Part shown: one piece after another, positions 43,083 through 51,861 of the stretch
Numbering within the stretch: the stretch's first letter is position 1
Layout: each line of letters opens with the position of its first letter
NCBI RefSeq assembly: GCF_000379805.1
Contig: NZ_KB903609.1
Location: 110,573 to 174,572 of the forward strand
Length of the DNA: 64,000 nt
Reading direction: 5' to 3'
Origin: Lewinella cohaerens DSM 23179
GTDB taxonomy: Bacteria > Bacteroidota > Bacteroidia > Chitinophagales > Saprospiraceae
The notes under the pieces: model-generated
Database searches by the model: none
What the model was told of the DNA's origin: nothing
The model's input: only the letters and a program-made list of their open reading frames with translations
Program-made: the position numbers and the translations under genes

Positions 43083-44135
43083 TTAAAATAATAAGCCCAG
43101 CGAAAATAAAAATCGCTGATAGGTGATATTACGATATTCTATATTTCCGTTAAACGGGCGCTCCTGAACATAATAAGCGTCCTGTAAGCGGTATCCAAGG
43201 CTAATCGTAAAATTTGTTTTTTCAGTAGCACCTAAACGCAGTCCTACTTCCGGGTGAATCATCCAGCCTCCTTCGGCAGTTACTACTCCTTGGTTTTTAT
43301 TGGTAAGCGCAAAACCATAACCTGCGCTTAAGCCAAGGTAAGGCGCCACGATACTTCTGCTCAAATAGCCACGATAATGTCCAAAAACACTGAGAATAGA
43401 CTCGCCATCTTCCAGATCATAGGCATCATAACTCACCCCGAGGCCTGCCCCCACCAATCGATTAAATTGATAACCCATAATATGCTGAATATTAAAGCCT
43501 ATTGCAGATTGCGTAACCGTAGCTTCCTGGAAGTTCGGATCAAAAAATATAACGTCATTATCCCGTTCTCTTTTTCCAAAAGAGAATGCAAAACTTGTCG
43601 TATTAAACCACCCTTCTTCCTGAAATTCATAAACGGGCTTACGACGCTCAAATGAAGGCTTATCTATATTCGGCTCCTCCGATAGATATTCACTAACGTG
43701 CTTAGCACTTGGCATTTCGTAGGTGATCTCTCTCACCTCTGTATCCATAATAAAAACAATATATCTAGTTGTCTTTAGTTGAACCTTCATTTCTCCTTCT
43801 GGGGAATAAGACTTGATAATTCCCTTGTGAACTGTCCCGTCATTCAAGGTAATATTGCTAATTACTTTTTTTTCCTGAGCGATGGGAAGCGCTGTACGCC
43901 AACCCTCCTCTACAGAAGTGGGTAGCTGCTGAATCTGTTCAACGGCCTCCAGCGGGTAAGTTTGTACAATATCGTCTTCAGCTCTCTTAAAAACAATTTT
44001 ATTATCCTCTGTGTAATTAAGGATCGTTCCCTGAACAGTCTTACCACTACGGAGATGTAATACATCCGCAGACTGCGCCATCAAAGTCAGCAGAAAACAA
44101 GAGAAAGCAAATAAGAAGGTGATCTTTTTAATCAT
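43083..44135 (-). CDS. Outer-membrane beta-barrel protein of the sigma operon
   Basis: A 350-residue protein with signal peptide (KKITFLFAFSCFLLTLMAQ), then two small beta domains of the same plan (LHLRSGKTVQGTILNY at about 26 and ITLNDGTVHKGIIKSY at about 94), then about 190 residues of barrel-like strands (IGFNIQHIMGYQFNRLVGAG, ending RFLFSLGLLF). It is the first gene of the operon with the ECF sigma factor and may report envelope state, which is speculation. Confidence 0.75.
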   Translation of the reverse strand: MIKKITFLFAFSCFLLTLMAQSADVLHLRSGKTVQGTILNYTEDNKIVFKRAEDDIVQTYPLEAVEQIQQLPTSVEEGWRTALPIAQEKKVISNITLNDGTVHKGIIKSYSPEGEMKVQLKTTRYIVFIMDTEVREITYEMPSAKHVSEYLSEEPNIDKPSFERRKPVYEFQEEGWFNTTSFAFSFGKRERDNDVIFFDPNFQEATVTQSAIGFNIQHIMGYQFNRLVGAGLGVSYDAYDLEDGESILSVFGHYRGYLSRSIVAPYLGLSAGYGFALTNKNQGVVTAEGGWMIHPEVGLRLGATEKTNFTISLGYRLQDAYYVQERPFNGNIEYRNITYQRFLFSLGLLF

Positions 44136-44180
44136 TCTAAAAGTAATTTTATTAGCAAGTCTACCTCATTGTACAGTCAA

Positions 44181-44194
44181 GACAGTCGACTGTC
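44181..44194. promoter_or_regulatory. Perfect 14-base palindrome GACAGTCGACTGTC
   Basis: Lies 46-59 bases upstream of the outer-membrane/sigma operon start and 145 bases before the divergent esterase gene. A second GTACAGTCAA lies next to it, so TTGACAGTC/TTGACTGTAC half sites are repeated. It is a likely operator. Confidence 0.45.
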
Positions 44195-44289
44195 AAACAA
44201 AGGTTGGGTATTTGCAGTGATAAATTAAAAATCGTTTAGCTGCAAGTAAAATCTTAATCCTTTTCCTGTCTTCAATTAGAGAATCAAAT

Positions 44290-44297
44290 TACCTTTG
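44290..44297 (+). promoter_or_regulatory. Probable -7 box of the esterase gene
   Basis: TACCTTTG matches TAnnTTTG, 42 bases before the ATG at 44339. Confidence 0.4.
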
Positions 44298-44338
44298 CAG
44301 CCAAAGGTAATCCGTCCCTTCACAATATAACATTTCCT

Positions 44339-45742
44339 ATGATGCTGCGTCATTTCCGTCTATTCCTTAACCTTCTTTTCCTCCTTCCTATCAGCCTTTG
44401 GGGGCAACTTCTCATCGAAGTCAGCAATCTTCCTTCTACAACACCCCCTGGGAGTGATATTTATATTGCAGGAAGTTTCAATGATTGGTCCCCTGACAAT
44501 ACCGACTATATTCTGGCAGAAACTTCCCCCGGTATTTACCAAATTGAACTCGACATCGCAGCTGGCACCTACGAGTTTAAGTTTACCCGTGGTAGTTGGC
44601 CTACTGTTGAAGGTACCACAAGTGGAGCTTTTCGCCCTAACCGACAAATTACCTATAGTGGCGGACAGCAAACGGCGTCGCTTATCATTGACGGCTGGGA
44701 AGGACTCAGCAGTGGCGGCGGTACCGCTGCTCCTAATGTAGAAATTCTTTCGAATAACTTTTACATACCACAACTCAATCGCAACCGCCGGATTTGGGCG
44801 TATCTACCTCCTGATTATTATACCTCTAGCCGTGAATACCCGGTCCTGTATATGCATGACGCCCAAAATCTTTTTGACCAAACGACCAGTTTTGGCGGAG
44901 AATGGGAAGTTGACGAAAGCCTCAATGAACTCTTCAATCAAGGCGATCCTGGCATTATTGTCATCGGTATAGAAAACGGTGGCGGAGAACGAATTAACGA
45001 ATTAACTCCTTGGGCTAACCCAACTTACGGCGGCGGCGACGGAGCTGCTTATGTAGATTTTATCGTTGAAACACTGAAGCCTTACGTAGACAACAACTAC
45101 CGCACCAAAAGTGACCAGCCAAACACAGGCATTATGGGTTCCAGCCTTGGCGGGTTAATTTCGTTATACGCCTGTATCCGTCACCAGGATATTTTTGGCA
45201 AAGCAGGTGTACTTTCCCCTAGCCTTTGGTTTACTGATGATATTTATGATTTCGTAAGCAGTACAGGCAAGCAAGCTCAACTAAAAATAGCTTTGGTAGC
45301 AGGAGAACAAGAGTCAAGTACAATGGTCGCTGAGCTACAAGCTATGTACAATACCCTGCTTAGTGCAGGTTTCAGCTCTGATGAATTACTCCTCACAACC
45401 CATGCCGATGGCGAACATAGTGAGTGGTACTGGCGGCGAGAATTTCCAGGAACCTATCAATGGTTATTTCAAATCGTTAGTATTCTTCAAGGCTCCCTGG
45501 AATTAGATGGTATCAGCTATTGGCCTAACCCAGGGACAGACTATCTATTCATTGATGGTCTTCCAGCAACCACTTCCTCTTGGCAAATGGCTATTTATAA
45601 CACCGCTGGACAAAAAATCAAAGAATCCTCATTTAGCAATACTCAAATAGATGTAAGCTTTCTTTCATCTGGAAGCTACTTCATTGTTATTTGGAATGAT
45701 AACGAAGGATGGAGTGTTGTGAACTTTCAAAAAAACCGATAA
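44339..45742 (+). CDS. Secreted esterase (enterochelin-esterase/esterase D fold) with T9SS tail
   Basis: A 467-residue secreted alpha/beta-hydrolase. Signal peptide residues 1-22. Residues about 23-120 form a CBM48/E-set-like domain (YIAGSFNDWSPDN, YEFKFTRGSWPTVEG). The hydrolase part has YPVLYMHDAQNLFD near 165, the nucleophile elbow GIMGSSLGGL near 267 and a catalytic histidine in DGEHSEWYW near 361. The last 80 residues (YWPNPGTDYLFIDG) are a type IX sorting domain. The substrate could be an acylated sugar or a siderophore-like ester; context gives no clue. Confidence 0.88.
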   Translation: MMLRHFRLFLNLLFLLPISLWGQLLIEVSNLPSTTPPGSDIYIAGSFNDWSPDNTDYILAETSPGIYQIELDIAAGTYEFKFTRGSWPTVEGTTSGAFRPNRQITYSGGQQTASLIIDGWEGLSSGGGTAAPNVEILSNNFYIPQLNRNRRIWAYLPPDYYTSSREYPVLYMHDAQNLFDQTTSFGGEWEVDESLNELFNQGDPGIIVIGIENGGGERINELTPWANPTYGGGDGAAYVDFIVETLKPYVDNNYRTKSDQPNTGIMGSSLGGLISLYACIRHQDIFGKAGVLSPSLWFTDDIYDFVSSTGKQAQLKIALVAGEQESSTMVAELQAMYNTLLSAGFSSDELLLTTHADGEHSEWYWRREFPGTYQWLFQIVSILQGSLELDGISYWPNPGTDYLFIDGLPATTSSWQMAIYNTAGQKIKESSFSNTQIDVSFLSSGSYFIVIWNDNEGWSVVNFQKNR

Positions 45743-45867
45743 CAAGTGCTCATTGGCAAATTTAATACCGCTTTTAACGCAAATTGATTTCTTTTTATGC
45801 CGAAAAATCGTTATTTTTAAAAACAACAATGTGTAAAAAAATCTGATCACTTAAAAGCTTATCGCCG

Positions 45868-46122
45868 ATGAATATTACATTTTCAGAACTTCGCAACATC
45901 AAGCACCAGATGCCAAGTGGCAGTGTAGGTCGCATTGCCAATGAATTGGGTATCAACGAGCAAACGGTAAGGAATTATTTTGGTGCAAATAAATTTGAGG
46001 AAGGTGCCCTTACCGGTAAACATGTTCAGCCCGGACCAGAAGGTGGCGTCGTTTCTTTAGAAGACACGGCTATACTGGAAATTGCCCAGCGAATTATCCA
46101 AGAGAACAAGCTAGGCATGTAA
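45868..46122 (+). CDS. Small helix-turn-helix DNA-binding protein
   Basis: An 84-residue protein with a helix-turn-helix (GSVGRIANELGINEQTVRNYF, residues about 18-38), followed by a glycine/proline-rich linker and a C-terminal helix (AILEIAQRIIQENK). The type is widespread in Bacteroidota and may act as a nucleoid or regulatory protein. It stands alone with a terminator behind it. Confidence 0.8.
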   Translation: MNITFSELRNIKHQMPSGSVGRIANELGINEQTVRNYFGANKFEEGALTGKHVQPGPEGGVVSLEDTAILEIAQRIIQENKLGM

Positions 46123-46210
46123 TTTATCACCTAACAATATGAGTCATCCCGAATTTTGATTATCATCAAAATCCGTGCTGACCAATCGCAAAACTTATAG
46201 TTTAAAATAA

Positions 46211-46249
46211 AACCTCATGATTTCTATTAGTGAAATCGTGGGGTTTTGT
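46211..46249 (+). terminator. Terminator after the HTH gene
   Basis: Fourteen-pair stem (46211-46224 with 46232-46245, two G-U pairs, 7-base loop) whose last two bases begin the T run TTTTG (46244-46247). A weaker ATTTTGAT/ATCAAAAT hairpin stands at 46153-46172. Confidence 0.7.
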
Positions 46250-46300
46250 ACAAATAGTCAGATAAATCACTCTTTTCAGATGCTTAGTTAGCCTTAGCTT

Positions 46301-47245
46301 TTATTCTTCTTTTAAGCCCCTTCCTTTCTTTTGTACCAACCCTTGCTCCGTCAGCTGCTTTAGTAAGCGATCTAGTACACCATTAATAAAATCCTTGCTC
46401 TTATCTGTACTGTACAGCTTAGCAACCTCTACAAATTCGTTGAGGGTAACTTTGGAAGGAATAGAAGAGAAATATAAAAATTCTGCTATCGCCATTTTAA
46501 GAATAATCATATCGAGAATTGCGACTCTTTCTGCATCCCAATTTTTGAGATTAGGCTCAACTATACCGAGTAATTCTTTATCAGCGTCTACTACTTTTTC
46601 AAGCAATTCCTGCCCAAACTCACTGATGGTTTCGTCTTGTGGCTCATAAGTCTCCAGAAAATCTTCCTCTACAGGAAGACTTTTAATCGTTTTTTTCATC
46701 GCACCAACCACCAAGCTCTTATCGTCCATCCACAATGGAAACTGATCTTCCATCATAGAGATAAAGGTCTCGTTGTTGATTAGAAAACGGTAAAGTTCAA
46801 GCAATATATTCCGATGATCTTCTTCTTTGCTTTCAGCTTGATTAATGTAGGCCTTGTACGCTTCTGTTTTTGAAAACCCTACGTAAAGTTTACGAATCAG
46901 ATCAGCATCCAAGTGCTGCCCCAGACCAAAACGGCCATGAGCATTGGTGAGTGCAAAATTTTTGGCAAGCGACTGAAGCGCCTCATTATTAGCCAGCTTG
47001 GCCGAAAACTCTTGATCAGCTTCCGTAGGACGGAGCTTACCGTCCTTACGAATTTTATCCTGTCGGGCATATTCCGCTACTCGCATAAAAGCCAGTAAAT
47101 TAAGCAAATACAGCTTAAAGGAATCATCTACCATCCGGCGATAATACTTAACTGCACCTTTGACACCGGTTGTTGGTTCCTGCTCGCGGTTTTTCGCGTA
47201 CAGCACCTGCATAACCTTGATCCGGACGTTTCTACGGCTTAACAT
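46301..47245 (-). CDS. nusB: Transcription antitermination factor NusB (long form)
   Basis: A 314-residue NusB from the ATG at 47245 (MLSRRNVRIKVMQVLYA); the frame extends 11 codons further to 47278. The true NusB fold covers the C-terminal 140 residues (NWDAERVAILDMIILKMAIAEFLYF, in parts, and VTLNEFVEVAKLYSTDKSKDFINGVLDRL, in parts). The extra N-terminal half is the extension normal in Bacteroidota. NusB with NusE supports rRNA transcription. It is followed on the minus side by a basic tail (KKGRGLKEE). Confidence 0.92.
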   Translation of the reverse strand: MLSRRNVRIKVMQVLYAKNREQEPTTGVKGAVKYYRRMVDDSFKLYLLNLLAFMRVAEYARQDKIRKDGKLRPTEADQEFSAKLANNEALQSLAKNFALTNAHGRFGLGQHLDADLIRKLYVGFSKTEAYKAYINQAESKEEDHRNILLELYRFLINNETFISMMEDQFPLWMDDKSLVVGAMKKTIKSLPVEEDFLETYEPQDETISEFGQELLEKVVDADKELLGIVEPNLKNWDAERVAILDMIILKMAIAEFLYFSSIPSKVTLNEFVEVAKLYSTDKSKDFINGVLDRLLKQLTEQGLVQKKGRGLKEE

Positions 47246-47333
47246 GATTTCAAGTAACGTTTGATGAACAGGAAACAATCCCGCTATAAAATTCCTGCAA
47301 AGGAAAGCATTATCCGCTTATAATCACAAAGAA

Positions 47334-48944
47334 TTAGGATTCGCTGAGAAAATCTGCCTGAATATTATCAAAATTAGGGATGTTTTTAAAGTGCCATTTC
47401 TTCAGAACAGTCCCTTCCTTCATAAGTACTGGCCCTGGGTTAGAACGAACAATGGTCTTCAATAAAATATCATCGCCCATGAAAAATGGAATCTCCGTAC
47501 CCAAAGCTTTTTGGAAACTGGCAATCCGTTCAGGGTCTGAATAAGCTGTAATGGCATAAACTTTTAATCCAGCCTCCGCAGCGGCTTCCATAACAGGTAA
47601 GAAGTCATTCTTCCAGCGGGCCACATAAGAAGGGTCCCAATCGTAGATAGTGGTCACCACTTCTTTCTGATTCACTTTCGTCAACCGGCGTTCTAAAACA
47701 GTATCCTGTAAGGTAATTACGGTATCTGTTACAAAGATAGAATCAGGAACTATGGTTGTTTCTTGATGTTCGGTACCATACAAACGGTAGGCGACGATCA
47801 TTATGTGAGGTTCGCTTTCCTGTAAAATGCCGGAAGTGATATCGTTCCCTCCCAAGTCACTGATTTCAAAATCACTAATCTTTGTCCGAACAACTTCTGG
47901 TTCTGACTTTACCTGATCGAGTTCCCATTCTTCTGCCGGATACTTGGCGTATTCTTGCAAATAAACGTCAAAGGGCAACTCTACCACTTCACCGCTGGCC
48001 TTATTAGTCATTTTATAGGCCAGTACTTTAACATTGGCCTCTGATTCTTCTTCGAGTGCTTTGCGTTCCGCAATATTAGCTCCTTCTCGAAACGGCCGGA
48101 AATCCACTTGAGGAATGTCCGTTACGTAATTAGTAAAAGAATAAAGCATAAGTGCCAGGACACTACCAATAATGGCCATATTTTTACTGAGGTACTCAAT
48201 ACCTACAATTGCCACAAAAAACACCGGTAAGCGCCAGCCAATGGTGTATCCATTAATATAAATGGCCAAAATAGAGATTCCTACCGCAAGGCCAACGGCC
48301 AATGCACGCTGAGATCCTTTGGTGAGTTCGTGAAAAGATTTTGTTGCAAAAAGGAAGATAAGGCCAGGTATCAGCAAAAAGATATCCTTGAAGAAGGATA
48401 CACGGGGTTCTAGCTTGAGAAAATCGCCAAAACAACCACAATCAGTCACCTTCATGCTTGTTGGTTCATAGCTGCCCCACTGCCCAAACTGGAAGAAATT
48501 TACGCCTTCAGGCACGTATCCTGTCAGGTAAGTAAAGCCTGTCAGGAAAGTAAACACCAAAACCAACAGGAAGTAGGACCAGGCCGTAAACTTGCGCATA
48601 ACACCTATAAGTAGGTTGAAGCCCAGGAAAATTTCAAAGACAATCATAAATACCGCAAAAGCCACAGCATACTCCGCTAATGCCGGAAACATAGGTGCCA
48701 GAAAGGCTGCTTTCGTACCTGCAAAAGTTGTTTCAAATTCTGCAAAATACTGCTCCATTTTGTAAGCAGTTCCCAGTGGGTCAACTGCTTTCACCAAACC
48801 GGAGAATATAAAAAGACCTCCAACAAAATTTTGAAGAAGACTTATCAGGAAATTCTTGATCAATTTACGATCCATAGCTTTTTGCATGCCCGTCAGAGCA
48901 ATAGCAAAAATGGCAAGTCCAATAATGAGTGTAGGTAGATTCAT
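47334..48944 (-). CDS. BT_3928-type protein: DoxX/MauE-like membrane part with thioredoxin-like domain
   Basis: A 536-residue inner-membrane protein. Eight or so helices fill residues 1-300, including LLQNFVGGLFIFSGLVKAVDP of the DoxX type and the cysteine pair in TDCGCFGDFLKLEP near residue 170, known from MauE/DoxX proteins. The C-terminal 200 residues contain a periplasmic domain resembling thioredoxin (WKNDFLPVMEAAAEAGLKVY, GPVLMKEGTVLKKW) but without a CxxC. It is 11 bases behind the DUF1599 gene, an arrangement usual in Bacteroidota. A redox role is inferred. Confidence 0.85.
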   Translation of the reverse strand: MNLPTLIIGLAIFAIALTGMQKAMDRKLIKNFLISLLQNFVGGLFIFSGLVKAVDPLGTAYKMEQYFAEFETTFAGTKAAFLAPMFPALAEYAVAFAVFMIVFEIFLGFNLLIGVMRKFTAWSYFLLVLVFTFLTGFTYLTGYVPEGVNFFQFGQWGSYEPTSMKVTDCGCFGDFLKLEPRVSFFKDIFLLIPGLIFLFATKSFHELTKGSQRALAVGLAVGISILAIYINGYTIGWRLPVFFVAIVGIEYLSKNMAIIGSVLALMLYSFTNYVTDIPQVDFRPFREGANIAERKALEEESEANVKVLAYKMTNKASGEVVELPFDVYLQEYAKYPAEEWELDQVKSEPEVVRTKISDFEISDLGGNDITSGILQESEPHIMIVAYRLYGTEHQETTIVPDSIFVTDTVITLQDTVLERRLTKVNQKEVVTTIYDWDPSYVARWKNDFLPVMEAAAEAGLKVYAITAYSDPERIASFQKALGTEIPFFMGDDILLKTIVRSNPGPVLMKEGTVLKKWHFKNIPNFDNIQADFLSES

Positions 48945-48955
48945 AATAAGCTGGA

Positions 48956-49510
48956 TTATTGTGGATCACTCGATCCATCCTCTAACAATATTAAGGCGAA
49001 AACGGCATAATTGATAATATCACGGAAATTACCTTCTTGCCCTTCAGAAACGAGGGTATGGCCCTGGTTTTCTTCAATCTGTCTGATTCTAAGCAATTTA
49101 GCTAGCATCAAATCGGTAATAGAGGTTAGCCGAAGCTCCCGCCATACCTCACCATAATCGTGATTCTTTTTTTCGAGAAGTGCGCGGGTACCCCTAATTT
49201 CGGTATCGTATAGTGCAGCTACTTCTTCAGCACTGAGGTCAAGCCCACTATCAGCAGGTAACCGAGACTGGATGATCGCCAGGATACTGTAATTGATAAG
49301 ACCTTTGTACTCCCCGTCTAGCGGATCGTCTACAAGTTGCAGGCCTTTTTCTTCAATACTACGTAGGCGTTTGGCCTTGATAAAGAGCTGATCCGTCAAG
49401 GAACTGGGCCGAAATATCCGCCAAGAAGAACCATAGTCCTGATGCTTATTCAAGAAAACTTCCCGGCAGCTGGCCATTATTTGATCGAATTGCTGAAGTG
49501 TACTTTCCAC
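48956..49510 (-). CDS. DUF1599 protein
   Basis: A 184-residue protein containing two copies of the DUF1599 motif: KHQDYGSSWRIFRPSSLTDQLF near residue 22 (in parts) and KKNHDYGEVWRELRLTSITDLML near 114 (in parts), each followed by a lysine/arginine-rich helix and INYSILAI / INYAVFAL. The family is probably nucleotide-related (MazG-like helices are seen) but has no proven reaction. It leads the operon with the BT_3928-type gene and has a TACATTTG promoter. Confidence 0.88.
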   Translation of the reverse strand: MESTLQQFDQIMASCREVFLNKHQDYGSSWRIFRPSSLTDQLFIKAKRLRSIEEKGLQLVDDPLDGEYKGLINYSILAIIQSRLPADSGLDLSAEEVAALYDTEIRGTRALLEKKNHDYGEVWRELRLTSITDLMLAKLLRIRQIEENQGHTLVSEGQEGNFRDIINYAVFALILLEDGSSDPQ

Positions 49511-49533
49511 TTAGCGGCTTTTTTATTGTTCTG

Positions 49534-49541
49534 CAAATGTA
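49534..49541 (-). promoter_or_regulatory. Promoter of the DUF1599 operon
   Basis: CAAATGTA on the plus strand gives TACATTTG on the minus strand, with a TTTG (49564-49567, minus) 22 bases further upstream. It lies 24 bases before the start at 49510. Confidence 0.45.
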
Positions 49542-49608
49542 ACAACTCCTCCATTATTGCTTGCAAATGAATTGCAAAATATAGTTAACAAAAATAATTA
49601 CGACCTTT

Positions 49609-50274
49609 ATGACTGTGGAATATACAGATATATATCAAACCATTGAAGGGCCGTCCTTTGGAGAATTTAAAGATCGAGGAAGCAAATTCCTGGCCTATGC
49701 TTTCCCTGTGGAGGATACGGATCAAATTCAGGCTGCTCTTTTAGAAGTACGCAAAGAACACCCAAAAGCCCGGCACCATTGCTATGGCTATCGCTTGGGA
49801 CTAGATCAGTATAACTATCGCGCCAATGATGATGGAGAGCCCAGCGGAACCGCTGGAAGACCCATTCTCGGACAAATCGACAGCGCAGAACTAACCAATA
49901 CCCTCGTAGTCGTTGTGCGCTACTTTGGCGGAACGCTACTCGGAGCATCAGGTTTGATTAATGCCTATAAAAAAAGTGCAGCTGATGCCTTGGCTGCAGG
50001 TGTAAAGGTTGAAAAACTAGTGGAAGACGTCTACACTCTCCGTTTTGATTACGCCCACATGAGTAAGGTAATGAACGCTGTTTCTAAGCCTCCATTCCAG
50101 GTTATTGAACAACGCTTCACGATCACCGCTGAACTAGATGTTTCCGTCCGGCAATCACTCGCAGAAGAAGCCCTCAAGCAGCTAAAAGCCCAAGTAGCAG
50201 AGGTTTACCTCGAAGAGGTTGATGGCCTGGAAGAAATCGAAGGCTTTGATTTAGAGCATGCCTACACGCGTTAG
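49609..50274 (+). CDS. YigZ/IMPACT-family protein
   Basis: A 221-residue protein of the UPF0029/IMPACT group. Marks: SKFLAYAFPV near residue 24, ARHHCYGYRLG near 52, the DGEPSGTAGRPIL signature near 74, VVVRYFGGTLLGASGLINAY near 99 (in parts) and a C-terminal DUF1949-like half. Eukaryotic IMPACT regulates translation via Gcn1; the bacterial role is unsettled. Confidence 0.9.
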   Translation: MTVEYTDIYQTIEGPSFGEFKDRGSKFLAYAFPVEDTDQIQAALLEVRKEHPKARHHCYGYRLGLDQYNYRANDDGEPSGTAGRPILGQIDSAELTNTLVVVVRYFGGTLLGASGLINAYKKSAADALAAGVKVEKLVEDVYTLRFDYAHMSKVMNAVSKPPFQVIEQRFTITAELDVSVRQSLAEEALKQLKAQVAEVYLEEVDGLEEIEGFDLEHAYTR

Positions 50275-50290
50275 TACGAGTAGGTGAAAT

Positions 50291-50932
50291 TCAAAAGACA
50301 AATGGAATCAAACGCTTAGTTTTTTTGGAATACTCCACATAGGCTTCTCCAAAATGACTACGTAGCGCTTCCTCTTCTGCTGTGATACGTTGATAATAGG
50401 CAATCCCCATGGCCACCATCGCAAACAATAACCCGATCCAGGCCTCTAGCATAATCCCAGTTCCGAGATATGACAAGTAGGCTCCCGTATAACTGGGATG
50501 TCGGACCAGTGCATAAGGCCCAGTCTGTACAACTTGATGGCCCTCAATAATTTGTACGGTAGCTGTAAAAAAACGCCCAAGCGTACGAATCGCCCATACT
50601 CGAAAGACAATACTCAATAGCAATACGCCTACACCTAGAGGAAAACTCCAAGTGTATACCGTTTTCATATCGTGAAAATAGGCCCATTCTATCAATGGTA
50701 CATGAAGCGATAGCAAGGACATCACGGTTATCCACCAAAAGGAATTCCGGTCTGTCCCAGCTTGTTCCTTTGCTTCTGTTGGGCGTGGTGCTGGCTGCGT
50801 TAGGAATACTAATGCCGAAGCCGTTGTCAGTAAAACAATGCGAATATCTAGCAGGCCCTCTAGACAGCCGACTAACGGAAGTACAATTCCCACAATGATA
50901 AAAAGCAAAATAGGTTTTATTTTCTTGCTCAT
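50291..50932 (-). CDS. Isoprenylcysteine-methyltransferase-like membrane protein
   Basis: A 213-residue membrane protein with five or six helices and the ICMT/PEMT signature RHPSYTGAYLSYLGTGIML near residue 146, followed by EEEALRSHFGEAYVEYSKKTKRLIPF (in parts). Such enzymes methylate small thiols or lipids using SAM; the bacterial substrates are mostly unknown. Convergent with the YigZ gene, 16 bases apart. Confidence 0.85.
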   Translation of the reverse strand: MSKKIKPILLFIIVGIVLPLVGCLEGLLDIRIVLLTTASALVFLTQPAPRPTEAKEQAGTDRNSFWWITVMSLLSLHVPLIEWAYFHDMKTVYTWSFPLGVGVLLLSIVFRVWAIRTLGRFFTATVQIIEGHQVVQTGPYALVRHPSYTGAYLSYLGTGIMLEAWIGLLFAMVAMGIAYYQRITAEEEALRSHFGEAYVEYSKKTKRLIPFVF

Positions 50933-51000
50933 AAGGGCATGATTATTTCTTCAAGAAAGCGTGATAAGATTTTGATTAAAAACATCCCCGTTGACTAAAC

Positions 51001-51744
51001 TTATGCTGTACGGCGTACAGGAACTTTGCGAACTCGAGTATGCTCGTAAACGGTAAAACCATCTGACTTATAGGCTGCGGCCATGTCTTCAAGCTCTACT
51101 CGCTTATCAGCCTCAAGCAGGCCATCCTGTAGGTACAACGCACTCACTGGAGCATCTTTAGCCCAAGTAGTTTGCGAACATACATTTTTAAAACCAAAGC
51201 TATGATACAAACGAGCATGCAAAGGATTACAAGACACAAAAGCGGTCCAGTCTTCCTCTAGCAATAAATGCATGATGATTGCATTGCTAATAATAAATTT
51301 GGCAAGGCGCAGCGATTGGTATTCTTTATTAAGCACTAATCTGCTTCCTTCTGTTGCTACCGGGGAATGCTCCACCAGGTTGTCAAAATTTGCATTGTCA
51401 TCATCTTCAAAATAGCTCATGATAGGCAATACGGCCTTTTCTTTGAGCATTTCCTGCTGATCCAGAATACCCATTTCCTTGAGCATTCTAATAGAAGACA
51501 GCACTGGTTTGTTTTGGATAATCCGCAGACCACCGATAAGTTTTTGTTCATCTGCTTCTTCGACAAACAAACCATAGTGACGAGCACGGAGGTCATAATC
51601 ATCGACATCGATTTCTTCCTCGTTGGCCCTTAGAAAACCTGCACAACGAGTGCTGTTATAAATCGTGTACCGAAGGCGAAGCCAATTCAACATTTCCTGC
51701 TGATTCTGAATTTCTCTGAAGTAATAAGTCATGTGAGCGCACAT
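51001..51744 (-). CDS. LuxI/FeeM-like GNAT acyl-transferase (autoinducer or N-acyl amino acid synthase candidate)
   Basis: A 247-residue soluble protein with the layout of acyl-homoserine lactone and N-acyl amino acid synthases: LRLRYTIYNSTRC near residue 22, acidic EEEIDVDDYDLRARHYGLF near 42, IGGLRII near 70, and EGSRLVLNKEYQS near 130. LuxI proteins show the same order (R..VF, E.D..D, G..RL, E.SR). No LuxR-type receptor gene is in the window. A ribosomal start at 51744 or 51732 is possible. A related lipid-amino-acid acyltransferase is the main alternative. Confidence 0.65.
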   Translation of the reverse strand: MCAHMTYYFREIQNQQEMLNWLRLRYTIYNSTRCAGFLRANEEEIDVDDYDLRARHYGLFVEEADEQKLIGGLRIIQNKPVLSSIRMLKEMGILDQQEMLKEKAVLPIMSYFEDDDNANFDNLVEHSPVATEGSRLVLNKEYQSLRLAKFIISNAIIMHLLLEEDWTAFVSCNPLHARLYHSFGFKNVCSQTTWAKDAPVSALYLQDGLLEADKRVELEDMAAAYKSDGFTVYEHTRVRKVPVRRTA

Positions 51745-51821
51745 TTAAGTTGATAAAAGAATAAGTACTGACATAACAAAATCCTATCTCTAGACCTCTC
51801 AGTCAGAGAATAGAAGTTTAG

Positions 51822-51861
51822 CGCCAATTTCATTGGCGGTCAGCACAGTCTACAGTGTGCT
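51822..51861. promoter_or_regulatory. Two dyads upstream of the LuxI/FeeM-like gene
   Basis: CGCCAAT-TTC-ATTGGCG (51822-51838) and AGCACA-N8-TGTGCT (51842-51861) are perfect inverted repeats, 78-117 bases upstream of the start at 51744. They could be operators or transcript hairpins. No TAnnTTTG box was found beside them. Confidence 0.4.

Noticed and set aside
51001-51744. Complete quorum-sensing circuit around the LuxI/FeeM-like gene
   Set aside because: No LuxR-type receptor or lux-box-like palindrome of the usual 20-base form is in the window; only the synthase candidate is kept.
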